Shown: positions 1-9,537, counted from the stretch's first letter. The stretch: 64,000 nucleotides of DNA from an uncultured Clostridia bacterium (GCA_947626165.1 CANQRG010000006.1:1-64000); one strand, 5' to 3'. Notes: generated by a model not told the origin, from the sequence alone. A program made the numbers and translations.

Positions 1-1
1 T

Positions 2-265
2 TTAAGCATTTCTGCATTGTGTTTTCAAACCTTTCAAATCATTTAAACAATTACTGCATACTATCTTGTCTTTGAACTCGTTAACTTTTTCTGTACTGCC
101 ACAGAACTCGCATTTGTTCTGATACTTATGCAGAATAATAGAATCACCTTCAGTGTAAATCTCTATTGGAGTTCCTGTAGGCATATCAAAAACCTTTCTT
201 AACTCCATTGGGATCACTATCCTACCTGCGTTGTCTATTTGTCTTACTATTCCTGTTGATTTCAT
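2..265 (-). CDS. AbrB/SpoVT-type transition-state regulator with C-terminal Cys-rich motif
   Basis: MKSTGIVRQIDNAGRIVIPMELRKVFDMPTGTPIEIYTEGDSIILHKY is a typical AbrB swapped-hairpin N-terminus; CxxC..CxxC tail. Confidence 0.85.
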   Translation of the reverse strand: MKSTGIVRQIDNAGRIVIPMELRKVFDMPTGTPIEIYTEGDSIILHKYQNKCEFCGSTEKVNEFKDKIVCSNCLNDLKGLKTQCRNA

Positions 266-276
266 TTCTCTACCTC

Positions 277-600
277 CTATTCATCTGCTTCAACAAACTT
301 GTTGTTCTCTAACTTGTAAAACGTATCCGGCTTAATAACTTTGCCGTCTACCTTATGGGATTTAACCCGTATGATATGCTCTCCGGCAGAATCCCATTCA
401 GCTAATACTATCCAACAGCCTAATGCTCCGGCAGCCTTACTTTGATAACCGATAGCCATAGCAACACTTTCTTTGCCTTCAACTTTGCTTGCTGAGCAGT
501 CGCCTGTATTGGTGCTTGCTGAGCAGTTGCCTGTATTATCATCGCTATTTTTCACTCGATCTAAAATAAATTTCACGCCTGCTTTTATGAAATCACCCAA
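277..600 (-). CDS. Hypothetical phage-type protein (probable TTG start)
   Basis: ORF track; SASTNTGDCSAS repeats followed by a GCWIVLAEWD..GEHIIRVKSHKVDG domain. Confidence 0.5.
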   Translation of the reverse strand: MGDFIKAGVKFILDRVKNSDDNTGNCSASTNTGDCSASKVEGKESVAMAIGYQSKAAGALGCWIVLAEWDSAGEHIIRVKSHKVDGKVIKPDTFYKLENNKFVEADE

Positions 601-614
601 GCTAAGCTCTGCTC

Positions 615-719
615 CTATATGTAACTTTTTAGTGCAATACTTTTCGCTAAGGTCATTATTATGCTGTAGCCTATTAATACGACTAAACCTACCATCGCTA
701 TTGCTATCTTTGTTTCCAT
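615..719 (-). CDS. 34-aa single-TM micro-protein, not in ORF track
   Basis: Reverse strand reads METKIAIAMVGLVVLIGYSIIMTLAKSIALKSYI*. Confidence 0.45.
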   Translation of the reverse strand: METKIAIAMVGLVVLIGYSIIMTLAKSIALKSYI

Positions 720-731
720 TTTTTCAACTCC

Positions 732-1007
732 TTAACTTGTTTTTCTACGTGGTACACTGAAATACTTAATAACTGCACTTATCTCAGCCATTTTTTCTTT
801 GCCAAAATCACAGCTAGGAAAATCTGGTCTGTTGTAAAGATTTTGAACAGTATTAAGACTCCAGCCTGTTAATTCTGCCATTTCACGTATGCTGATAAAC
901 CTAAGAACCTTAGTGTTCTCAGAGAGTTGCTTTTGCAAGGTCAATAGTTCCTTAAACTTCTCAATTTCCTTGTCTAGATCGTAATCTGGCTCAAATCCTA
1001 TTCTCAT
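732..1007 (-). CDS. Helix-turn-helix / excisionase-like DNA-binding protein
   Basis: ISIREMAELTGWSLNTVQNLYNRPDFPSCDFG HTH pattern. Confidence 0.55.
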   Translation of the reverse strand: MRIGFEPDYDLDKEIEKFKELLTLQKQLSENTKVLRFISIREMAELTGWSLNTVQNLYNRPDFPSCDFGKEKMAEISAVIKYFSVPRRKTS

Positions 1008-1099
1008 TTTTTCTCACCTCCTCTGTTAATTAATTTGTTGTTTTCTTTGATATTTTGTGGTATTATTTAGAAACACTATATACGAAAGGAGAATTATCC

Positions 1100-1297
1100 T
1101 TGAAATATTTTGAACCACCAAAGCTTGTACAAGGAAAAAGCATCCCCATTCTTGAATCTGAATTTAAACAACGAAAAGAAGAATACGAGCGTAAACGTCA
1201 ATTTCGTCACGATTGGATAATTGCAACCGTTAGTGCAATAAGTGGTGCAATATTTGGCTTTCTTGCATCTTTGGTATTTTGGCTTATTGAAAAATAG
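1100..1297 (+). CDS. Small membrane protein, C-terminal TM helix (TTG start suggested by RBS)
   Basis: aaaggag at about 1086-1092 then TTG at 1100; C-terminus WIIATVSAISGAIFGFLASLVFWLIEK. Confidence 0.5.
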   Translation: MKYFEPPKLVQGKSIPILESEFKQRKEEYERKRQFRHDWIIATVSAISGAIFGFLASLVFWLIEK

Positions 1298-1439
1298 TCT
1301 TTCCTATCCAAAATCCTATTAGAAAGCCATTCAGGACTATTAATACAACCGATATTACCCTCCAAAAACGATATCGACTTTGATACTCATTGATTTTTAG
1401 ATTTAAGTATTCAATGTATTTTTTGTGTTTCTTCTTCAT
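1284..1439 (-). CDS. 51-aa membrane protein, not in ORF track, convergent overlap with previous ORF
   Basis: gaggaggtgatag RBS then MKKKHKKYIEYLNLKINEYQSRYRFWRVISVVLIVLNGFLIGFWIGKTIFQ*. Confidence 0.5.
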   Translation of the reverse strand: MKKKHKKYIEYLNLKINEYQSRYRFWRVISVVLIVLNGFLIGFWIGKTIFQ

Positions 1440-1474
1440 TTTCTATCACCTCCTCTGCTCATTTTTTTAATCAC

Positions 1475-1687
1475 TTATGAGGCTGATAGACTATCTATAT
1501 CAATAAGATAGTCTATAGACTTGTGGAACATAGATGACATTTTCAAGCACTTACTTAATGGCAAGTCACCCTTTTCTTCCCAAGAATAAAACGTGTTTTT
1601 AGAAATGCCTAATTCTTTGCAAAATTGTTCAATCGTCCAACCTTTGCGAGAAATCTCTGCTCTAATATTATCAAACGATATTTTCAT
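1475..1687 (-). CDS. XRE-family HTH regulator (Cro-like)
   Basis: GWTIEQFCKELGISKNTFYSWEEKGDLPLSKCLKMSSMF HTH_3. Confidence 0.8.
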   Translation of the reverse strand: MKISFDNIRAEISRKGWTIEQFCKELGISKNTFYSWEEKGDLPLSKCLKMSSMFHKSIDYLIDIDSLSAS

Positions 1688-1705
1688 TTTTTCGCCTCCT
1701 TATTT

Positions 1706-1861
1706 GCACTAAAAGTGTTGATTATGTAATTATTATAACACTTTTAGTGCAGTTGTCAACACTAAAGGTGCAAAATAATAAACAATTTTTAGTAATATAA
1801 TTTGTGCAAAATCACGAATTGTGCACTATTCGTTGACTTTTTTACACTTTTTGTGTATGAT
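1706..1861. promoter_or_regulatory. Divergent promoter/operator region of the XRE pair
   Basis: GCACTAAAAGTG 1706-1717, CACTTTTAGTGC 1739-1750, CACTAAAGGTGC 1760-1771, TACACTTTTTGTGTA 1843-1857; TTGACT-17-TATGAT (+) and TTGACA-16-TATAAT (-). Confidence 0.7.
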
Positions 1862-1879
1862 TATAGTTGAGGTGATAAA

Positions 1880-2215
1880 ATGTGCGGAAGTAGATTAATA
1901 GCTTTGCGTAAAGCAAGAGGATTAAAAATTGAAGATGTTGCTTCTGAATTAGGAGTATCGGCTAGAGCTTATTATAGTTACGAAAATGATGAACGAGATC
2001 CCAGCACGCTTACTCTTGCGAAAATAGCAATTTTTTTTGGAGTGTCAGCTGATTATTTAATAGGTATTGAAAATAAAATAAGCCCATCACAAAATAGCGA
2101 TGAGCTTAATAATATTATGAATTTAGTTACAAAACTAGGAGACGAAGAACTGTTATTGCTTAGGGATTATCTGAAGTATCTGTATTGGAAGTTGGAACAA
2201 CGTAATCATAATTAG
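1880..2215 (+). CDS. XRE-family repressor
   Basis: LIALRKARGLKIEDVASELGVSARAYYSYENDERDPSTLTLAKIAIFFGVSADYLIG. Confidence 0.85.
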   Translation: MCGSRLIALRKARGLKIEDVASELGVSARAYYSYENDERDPSTLTLAKIAIFFGVSADYLIGIENKISPSQNSDELNNIMNLVTKLGDEELLLLRDYLKYLYWKLEQRNHN

Positions 2216-2306
2216 ACTTTGCATTCTGATTATGTCTTAGTTCATTAATTGCTTTTATATAGTATTTTATTTCTTTAATAACAACTTTTCTTTCTTGTTT
2301 TGTCAT
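2160..2306 (-). CDS. Small hypothetical protein antisense to end of the XRE gene
   Basis: Reverse ORF MTKQERKVVIKEIKYYIKAINELRHNQNAKSNYDYVVPTSNTDTSDNP* with gaaggttga RBS-like sequence. Confidence 0.3.
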   Translation of the reverse strand: MTKQERKVVIKEIKYYIKAINELRHNQNAKSNYDYVVPTSNTDTSDNP

Positions 2307-2529
2307 AACATTCAACCTTCTTTATAATATATTTAGAACGTATGTTCTTTAAGCATATTATAAAACATAAACATTCGTTTGTCAACAGTTGTTAATGCGT
2401 TTTTTAGTACAGCGAAAATATTATAATTATCATAGATATGTAATTATGAATAAATGCATTAAATAAGGAGTTGAAATAAAAGTTACAGCTAAATTTTATT
2501 ATAAATAATGTCAACTGGAGGAAGTTTAT

Positions 2530-3390
2530 ATGAAAAAATATTTTTTTACAAAACTGATGATATTTTTACTTGGAGTAATATCCTTGTTTTGGATATTGGG
2601 TAGTATAGCTATGTTTGCAAGTACAGATCAAACACTAAGCGATCGAATGGGTGGAGGAATTTTATTTCTTATATTAGCTATTATTTTTGTTATTTCATTC
2701 CTCATAACATTAAATAAGTATTGTAAAAACACTAAAGCAGATAGAGTATCTAAAAGAGAGCATCAGAAACTTATTCAAGAAGAACAAATGCAATTAAAAT
2801 ATAAGGAAATTTTAGATCATAAAGAAAGAATAAATAAACTTACTGTTGATAATTTAGTTAGAGAGAAACATATAGACAATATAAAAGAACAAGCTCAGAA
2901 ATCCATTGAAGTGGAATCAAATAAGGAATTAAAACCACAACGACAAATGCAAACAGAACAATTAAATCCTGCTGAAATTTTACTGTTAAAAATTGATTCT
3001 ATATCAACATCTGGAATTTACTTTGAAAACATCGCCTGTAGGTTGCTAAAAGCAAATGAATTTGAAAACATAAGAAATACACCTGCCTCCGGAGATTATG
3101 GAATTGATATTTTAGCTGAAAAAGATGGTATAAGTTATGCTATTCAGTGTAAATGCTATTCAAAGAACATCGGTAATAAAGCCGTTCAAGAAGCCTTTTC
3201 GGGCAGTCAGTTTTATAATTGTATGATTGCTGTGGTTTTTACAAATAGTTATTTTACAAAGGCAGCAATTGAAACTGCAAAAGCAACGAAAGTTCTTCTT
3301 TGGGACAGGGACAAACTTATGCAAATGATTAATTCTCTAAGCGATAGTGATTTAAAAGAATTAACAAATACAAATGATATTCAAATATAG
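2530..3390 (+). CDS. Membrane-anchored restriction-endonuclease-like (Mrr_cat) protein
   Basis: Two N-terminal TM helices, coiled coil, then GDYGIDILAEKDGISYAIQCKCYSKNIGNKAVQEA (GxD..QxK nuclease core). Confidence 0.75.
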   Translation: MKKYFFTKLMIFLLGVISLFWILGSIAMFASTDQTLSDRMGGGILFLILAIIFVISFLITLNKYCKNTKADRVSKREHQKLIQEEQMQLKYKEILDHKERINKLTVDNLVREKHIDNIKEQAQKSIEVESNKELKPQRQMQTEQLNPAEILLLKIDSISTSGIYFENIACRLLKANEFENIRNTPASGDYGIDILAEKDGISYAIQCKCYSKNIGNKAVQEAFSGSQFYNCMIAVVFTNSYFTKAAIETAKATKVLLWDRDKLMQMINSLSDSDLKELTNTNDIQI

Positions 3391-3424
3391 TAGAAATATT
3401 GTATTTAACAAAGGAGAAATACAT

Positions 3425-4300
3425 ATGACAAAAACATTAAGTATTATAACATCAATCATTATGGTAATAAGTTTATTTACTACCATTATCTCAGCACAAG
3501 CGGCAGGTTATTATAATTGTGGGGATTATCGTATATATATGACAGATATTCCTGTCGGAGACTGTATTATAGCATCTTATAGTGGTAGCGAAGCATATCT
3601 TGAAATACCAGAAGTAATCAGCAACGGACTTATTTCCGGAACAGTTCGTCAGATTGATGGCATTCGTTATAATAATTCTTTAATAAGTGTAACAATACCT
3701 AACACTGTTGAATTAATAGCTATAAGTACGTTTGAATACTGTATTAACTTAGAAAAAATCACTATTCCCCCATCTGTAAAGGAAATAAGGGAACTTGCTT
3801 TCAGAGGCTGTGATAAGCTGACTATTTACGGATATACTAATACAACAGCAGAAGCATACGCCAAAGAAAACAATATACCTTTTGAAAGCATTGGCGTTTA
3901 TACTGAGCCTACTACTTCTCCTACTACAGAAACGTCTAATAAAACAACAAACCCCACTCATACACCTACAACAAAAACTACACCTACAATTAAAACTAAA
4001 AAAGCTGTAATAAAAAAGGTTATAGCAACTAAGAAAATGACTTTAAAAATCACTTGGAAAAAAGTAAGTGGAGCAAAGGGTTATGAAATAAAGCTAGCTA
4101 CTAACAAAAAATTCACTAAAAACAAAAGAACATTTAAAGTTAAAAAGGGTACTTCTACAAGCAAGGTTATCAAAAATCTAAAGAGCGGCAAGAGATACTA
4201 TGTTAAGCTCAGAGCTTACAAAAATGTAAAAGTAGACGGATATACTGTTACTGCAAATGGACCTTGGTCTGTTATTAGAATAAGCAAAAAGATTAAGTAA
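3425..4300 (+). CDS. Secreted BspA-type LRR_5 protein with Thr-rich linker and Fn3-like domain
   Basis: Signal peptide; SLISVTIPNTVELIAISTFEYCINLEKITIPPSVKEI; C-terminal LKITWKKVSGAKGYEIKLATNKKFTKN Fn3. Confidence 0.7.
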   Translation: MTKTLSIITSIIMVISLFTTIISAQAAGYYNCGDYRIYMTDIPVGDCIIASYSGSEAYLEIPEVISNGLISGTVRQIDGIRYNNSLISVTIPNTVELIAISTFEYCINLEKITIPPSVKEIRELAFRGCDKLTIYGYTNTTAEAYAKENNIPFESIGVYTEPTTSPTTETSNKTTNPTHTPTTKTTPTIKTKKAVIKKVIATKKMTLKITWKKVSGAKGYEIKLATNKKFTKNKRTFKVKKGTSTSKVIKNLKSGKRYYVKLRAYKNVKVDGYTVTANGPWSVIRISKKIK

Positions 4301-4435
4301 ATAAAAACGCCCCTGCTGAGCTGCAACTCAACAGAGGCAGGAAGTGACAAATTAACCCCCGAAACATAAAGGGCTAATTATGCCCTTTTATTTTAGCATA
4401 ACATTTTTTGTATGTCAAGATAGGAGGAAAAAATA

Positions 4436-5595
4436 ATGGGAAGAACTAAAAGCAGGGCTAACGGAGACGGCACTTTCTTTTATAATGAAACTAAAAAACT
4501 GTGGGTAGGACAGATAACTTTAGGCGTTCAGGATAACGGCAAGCTAAAAGAATTACTAAGTACGGTAAAACGAGAAAAGAAGTTAAAGAAAAAATTGAGG
4601 ATTATAAGTCAGAGCTTGGTGGTAGGGAAGTACCAAACAAGAACAGCATTACACTAGTTGAGTTAATGGAGCAGCTTGCCCAGCAGAGCTATGATCTAAA
4701 CGAAATATCAGAATCAACGTATTACCGAAAGAAAGAGACAATTAAGATATATAAAAAGCATAACATTGCAAATATGCCTATTCAAAAGCTCACTGAGCAG
4801 GACGTGCTAGAGTTTTATAAATCAATCACAAACTACTCAAATTCCGTAATAGGGAAGCTATGCGGTATTCTGAAGTCCACGTTAAAAGAAGCTATACGGC
4901 TGAGAATAATCAATATAAATGTTGCAGAATATGCCAAGCTGCCTAAGTCAGATAAACCTGACAAAAAGGTAGAAGCATTTACAATAGACGAGCAGAAAGA
5001 GCTGATTAAGGCATTAAACACAGGAAATGTTTTATACAAAAATCAGTTATTGCTTAGTATGTACACAGGAATGAGAATGGGCGAGATAAACGCTTTAACC
5101 TTTGATTGTATTGATTTAGATAACAACAAAATAGAAGTTAAGCGCACCATAGCACGCGGTGAGAAAGGAAAGCCAATGCTAGGTAAGACGGCTAAAACAA
5201 AAGCCGGGCAAAGAACTATAATGCTTAATGACATAGCTAAAAGAATTATAAAGGCGTCTCTATCTGAAGCAAAAGACAACAAAGACAACTTGATTTTTTT
5301 AGATAAAAGTGGTAAACTTGTAGCAACTGCACAAGTTAATAGTGAATTGAAAAGGCTTTGTCAAAAACATAATATCGGTAAGGGTTGGAACGTCAATCAA
5401 CATATGTTAAGGCACACTTATGCAACTAGGTGTATAGAAAGCGGAATGCCTGCTACTGTGTTGCAAAAGATACTAGGACACACCGATATAAGCACCACAT
5501 TAAATACATATTGCGATGTATTTGCAGAGTATGAAAGACAGAATGTAGATCAGAGTTATGACTACTTTGTAAAGTCTGGTCTTGTGTTGCAGTAG
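4436..5595 (+). pseudogene. Tyrosine recombinase/integrase interrupted by one apparent -1 frameshift
   Basis: 4436-4657 and 4666-5595 are the two halves; continuity restored by -1 shift at about 4546-4550 giving ..GKLK-RITKYGKTRKEVKEKIEDYKSELGGREVPNKNSITLVELMEQ..; C-terminal HMLRHTYATRCIESGM..LGHTDISTTLNTY. Confidence 0.8.
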
Positions 5596-5720
5596 GTACT
5601 GCAATTATGATTATTTTTCTTAAAGTTTGTGTATTTTTAAAATTATTTTGAATTTAAAATTTACGGTTTTACCGAGTGTAAACGTTCATATGTCCTATCA
5701 CCTTGAACTAAAATATTGTA

Positions 5721-5739
5721 TCTTCTTTCTCTTCCACCA
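5721..5739 (+). other. Candidate attachment-site core resembling a tRNA 3' end (..CTCTTCCACCA)
   Basis: Immediately downstream of integrase and directly followed by a strong terminator, as after a tRNA gene. Confidence 0.35.
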
Positions 5740-5745
5740 GATTTA

Positions 5746-5782
5746 AAAGCACGATGTAAGCCTATTTATCGTGCTTTTTTTG
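5746..5782 (+). terminator. Rho-independent terminator
   Basis: AAAGCACGAT-loop-ATCGTGCTTTTTTT. Confidence 0.8.
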
Positions 5783-5783
5783 T

Positions 5784-6419
5784 TTACCTCTTATTTTTTA
5801 TACAATTTATAAGATTCTGTTCAGCCTGCTCCCAATTAATCATGCAAAGCCAATCGTCAACATAAGCCGCTCTGACATTGTAATGTTTTAGGTAATATGC
5901 GTGCTCCCATACGTCGATGCACAGAATAGGACATAAGCCCTGCTCTATGGGACTGTTCTGGTTAGGAGTGGTAACGATTTTCAGCCTATGACGGCTATAA
6001 ACAAGCCATGCATAGCCGGAGCCGAAAACCGAAAGCGCCGCCTTTTTTAACTCAGCTTCAAAATTGTCAAAGTCTGAGAAGCATTGCTTTATAGCCTGAG
6101 CAAGTCTGCCGTTGGGTTCTTTTTGGGCTGGGTTTGTAAGACCGTTAAAATAGAAACGGTGATTATAAACTCCGCCTGCGTTGTTGCGTATAGTTGTTTG
6201 AAGCTGTTTTGGAAGTCTGCCTGAGACTTTTATAAGCTGTTCAAGAGACAGTTTTTGCAATTCGGGGTGTTTCTCTAATGCGGCGTTTAGATTATCAATA
6301 TAGGTCTGAAGATGCCTGTCGTGATGTAAATACATTGTCTTTTCATCTATAAACGGCTCAAGAGCACTGTAATCATAAGGCAGTGGTGTGTTTACAAACG
6401 GATAGTTGTTGTTTTCCAT
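5784..6419 (-). CDS. sodA: Fe/Mn superoxide dismutase
   Basis: PLPYDYSALEPFIDEKTMYLHHDRHLQTYIDNLNAAL; DVWEHAYYLKHYNVRAAYVDDWLCMINW. Confidence 0.9.
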   Translation of the reverse strand: MENNNYPFVNTPLPYDYSALEPFIDEKTMYLHHDRHLQTYIDNLNAALEKHPELQKLSLEQLIKVSGRLPKQLQTTIRNNAGGVYNHRFYFNGLTNPAQKEPNGRLAQAIKQCFSDFDNFEAELKKAALSVFGSGYAWLVYSRHRLKIVTTPNQNSPIEQGLCPILCIDVWEHAYYLKHYNVRAAYVDDWLCMINWEQAEQNLINCIKNKR

Positions 6420-6567
6420 ATAATAACCCTTCTCATATTTTTTAATAAATATATGCTTTGCGATAAATAATATGACATATGAAGGAAAATTAAAATATGA
6501 AAAAATTGACTTATGATTTCAAGCGTGATATAATGTAAATATACTTATAATATTGGAGGAATTATAT

Positions 6568-7104
6568 ATGGCTTTTTGTTCACAATGCGGCAATAAGCTT
6601 GCTGACGGAAGTAAGTTTTGCGACAAATGCGGTGCTCCTGTAGACAGCGGCACTGCTTCTCAGGATTCTAACAATAAAACGAAGAATTTTTCTGAATCTG
6701 TTGAGGATTTGGGAGCTAAAATTGCCGATTTTAATAATACACCCGATTACACATCTGAATACGATCAAACGGATATAACAAATAACAAGGCGCTTGCAGC
6801 TTTAGCTTACATTGGCATTTTGGTGTTAATTCCGATTTTGGCTGCGCCGAACTCAAAATTTGCAAAATTCCATTCAAATCAGGGCTTGACCCTGTTGATC
6901 GTAAATGTTGTTTTGAGTATCGCTTTATCAATTATAAGAATCGTTATGAACGCTATCGCTGACCCGTTGGGTAAAATTTTCTCAGTTATTACTTGGGCGA
7001 TAGGCATCTTAATTATTGTTTTGGCAATTATCGGTATTATAAACGCCGTTCAGGGAAAAGCTAAGGAACTTCCTATTATAGGCAAAATCAAGCTGTTGAA
7101 ATAG
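6568..7104 (+). CDS. Zinc-ribbon membrane protein (DUF4870-like)
   Basis: MAFCSQCGNKLADGSKFCDKCGAPV then several TM helices. Confidence 0.7.
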   Translation: MAFCSQCGNKLADGSKFCDKCGAPVDSGTASQDSNNKTKNFSESVEDLGAKIADFNNTPDYTSEYDQTDITNNKALAALAYIGILVLIPILAAPNSKFAKFHSNQGLTLLIVNVVLSIALSIIRIVMNAIADPLGKIFSVITWAIGILIIVLAIIGIINAVQGKAKELPIIGKIKLLK

Positions 7105-7202
7105 ATTATACCCTGCATTTTTGCAGGGCGTTATATTTATACAAATAAAAATGACCGCTTACGCTGTAAATTCAAGCCTAAACGGTCATTTGTTTTTTTA
7201 TT

Positions 7203-8126
7203 TTATTCTTCGTCGCTGTCAGTTACATCCTCGCCGTAGAGCCCTGCAAGGAAAATACTCAATTGATTATCGTTCATATTTAATATATCTTCCTTTGTGT
7301 AGCCCATTTCTTTTAAATCGTCATCTGTGATTCCCATAGAGTCGAGAAGCTCTAAAATATATTCGTCTGAAGAATCAGAATTGTTCAGAGAATTAATAAG
7401 CGTATCTTCAGAAACCTTTTTATAATTCTTGATTTTTTTATAGTAGCTGTCGTCACTTTCAAGTGAAATGCTTTCTATGTTTAAATACGAGTCGATTTTC
7501 ATTTCCATAACCTGATGAACATACTGTATTATTTTAAGCTCCTGATTACTGAAAAAGTATGAAACAGTCTGATTTGAACTGTTTGAATCGGTGAACTCGT
7601 ATCTCTCTCGAATATATTCTTCATTATTATAGCTAACGCTGTAGGTATCCTTGTAATTAAGCAAGTCTTTTGACGGGAAATATGTGTCGATAGTAGATTT
7701 TATGTTTTGCGCGGTCTTGTTCTTTGAAACAGCATATAGTTTGTCTTTAGAATTCAAAATATATGCAGTACCGTCTGCTACAAGGTATTCCTGATAAGAC
7801 GATACCGTCTGAACAGAGTAGTAATAATTATTTTCATCTTTTACTGATATCGTTATTGGACTTTCGGTAATAAGTCCCATTGTACCTGATTTAAGCATAC
7901 CCTTTATAGTATACACCTTGCCTGAAATTATTTTCTCTATAGAGTCTATATAGCTTGTTTTTTCATCGAATACAGAAAGCTCAGTTATTTTTGTTGAATC
8001 TTTTGATACGGTCGCGCTGTTGTTTTCATAAGAAGATGTACCTGTTTTATTGGTTTCACAAGCGCAGAGAATTGTTGTTAAAGCGCACAGAACTATTAAA
8101 GTAATTGACGATAGTATTTTTTTCAT
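7203..8126 (-). CDS. Lipoprotein, unknown function
   Basis: Signal peptide with lipobox TTILCACETNK. Confidence 0.65.
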   Translation of the reverse strand: MKKILSSITLIVLCALTTILCACETNKTGTSSYENNSATVSKDSTKITELSVFDEKTSYIDSIEKIISGKVYTIKGMLKSGTMGLITESPITISVKDENNYYYSVQTVSSYQEYLVADGTAYILNSKDKLYAVSKNKTAQNIKSTIDTYFPSKDLLNYKDTYSVSYNNEEYIRERYEFTDSNSSNQTVSYFFSNQELKIIQYVHQVMEMKIDSYLNIESISLESDDSYYKKIKNYKKVSEDTLINSLNNSDSSDEYILELLDSMGITDDDLKEMGYTKEDILNMNDNQLSIFLAGLYGEDVTDSDEE

Positions 8127-8181
8127 AAAGTCATATTCCTTTCTAATTGAAGTTTAACAGCTTTTAACACAAATGAGTTGT

Positions 8182-9537
8182 TTAATTCTTAAGTGAATGT
8201 AAAGGCGCAGGGATCTGACCTCCTCGATTGATAAATCGAGACGGAGATTCTTTTTTTAGCGCCATAACAGGCGCGTGACCGAAAAGTCCGCCCCAGTCAA
8301 GCTCGTCTCCTACATCTTTACCGATAGCAGGTATAATTCTTACCGCAGTCGTCTTTGTGTTTACCATACCGATCGCCGCTTCGTCTGCAATAATCGCCGC
8401 TATTGTGTCAGGAGAAGTGTCTCCGGGAATTACTATCATATCAAGCCCTACCGAGCATACCGCAGTCATAGCTTCCAGTTTTTCGATAGTTAAAACTCCA
8501 CTTTCAGCTGCCGCTATCATACCCGAATCCTCAGATACAGGTATAAACGCACCTGAAAGTCCGCCAATACTTGAGCAAGCCATTACCCCGCCCTTTTTAA
8601 CGGCGTCGTTTAAAAGAGCAAGAGTTGCTGTCGTGCCGTGAGTTCCGCAACACTCAAGACCTATTTCCTCAAGAATATGAGCAACGCTGTCTCCGACAGC
8701 AGGGGTCGGTGCGAGTGACAGATCAACTATTCCGAACGGAACGCCTAGTCGCTTTGAGGCGGTCACGCCCACAAGCTGACCAATTCTTGTTATTTTATAA
8801 GAAGTCTTTTTTATTATATCCGAAATTTCTGTGATATTTGCATCAGGGTATTTTGAAAGTGCAGAACGCACAACGCCCGGTCCTGATACTCCTACATTTA
8901 TCATACAATCAGGTTCGCCGACGCCGTGAAAGGCTCCTGCCATAAAGGGGTTATCCTCAACGGCATTGCAGAACACAACGAGCTTTGCCGCACCAAAGCA
9001 GTTTTTATCTACAGTTTCTTCAGCGCACTGCTTTACAATACCGCCCATCAGCTTGCAGGCGTCAAGATTGATTCCCGTCTTAGTCGAGCCGATATTAACT
9101 GACGAGCATACCTTTTCTGTAGACTTCAACGCCTCAGGGATAGAATTTATAAGCTCAATATCACCTGCCGAAAAGCCCTTTTGAACAAGTGCAGAATATC
9201 CTCCTATCAAATCGACCCCGACAGCCTGTGCCGCTTTATCCATAGCTAGCGCAAACGGTACGGGCGAGCATTTGCAGGCGGCTGATACTATTGCGATAGG
9301 AGTTACCGAAATTCTCTTATTTATAATAGGTATACCGAATTCCTTTGAAATTTCATCTGCGGTTTTTACCAAATCTTTAGCGCATCTTGTTATCTTTTCA
9401 TAGACCTTCCCACAAGCCTTGTCTATGTCAATGTCTATGCAGTCAAGCAGAGAAATTCCCATTGTAATTGTACGAATGTCAAGATTTTCGTCTTGGATCA
9501 TACGAATCGTTTCAAGTATATCATATGCGTTAAGCAT
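8182..9537 (-). CDS. PFL family protein (UPF0210/DUF711)
   Basis: Full-length; adjacent ACT-domain protein is the usual neighbour of UPF0210. Confidence 0.85.
   Translation of the reverse strand: MLNAYDILETIRMIQDENLDIRTITMGISLLDCIDIDIDKACGKVYEKITRCAKDLVKTADEISKEFGIPIINKRISVTPIAIVSAACKCSPVPFALAMDKAAQAVGVDLIGGYSALVQKGFSAGDIELINSIPEALKSTEKVCSSVNIGSTKTGINLDACKLMGGIVKQCAEETVDKNCFGAAKLVVFCNAVEDNPFMAGAFHGVGEPDCMINVGVSGPGVVRSALSKYPDANITEISDIIKKTSYKITRIGQLVGVTASKRLGVPFGIVDLSLAPTPAVGDSVAHILEEIGLECCGTHGTTATLALLNDAVKKGGVMACSSIGGLSGAFIPVSEDSGMIAAAESGVLTIEKLEAMTAVCSVGLDMIVIPGDTSPDTIAAIIADEAAIGMVNTKTTAVRIIPAIGKDVGDELDWGGLFGHAPVMALKKESPSRFINRGGQIPAPLHSLKN

Noticed and set aside
5721-5739. Complete tRNA gene downstream of the integrase
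   Set aside because: No T-arm, anticodon or 5' acceptor strand; only a 3'-end-like fragment.
8275-9184. Plus-strand ORFs opposite the UPF0210 gene
   Set aside because: Antisense shadows of a well-conserved minus-strand CDS; no RBS or family signal.
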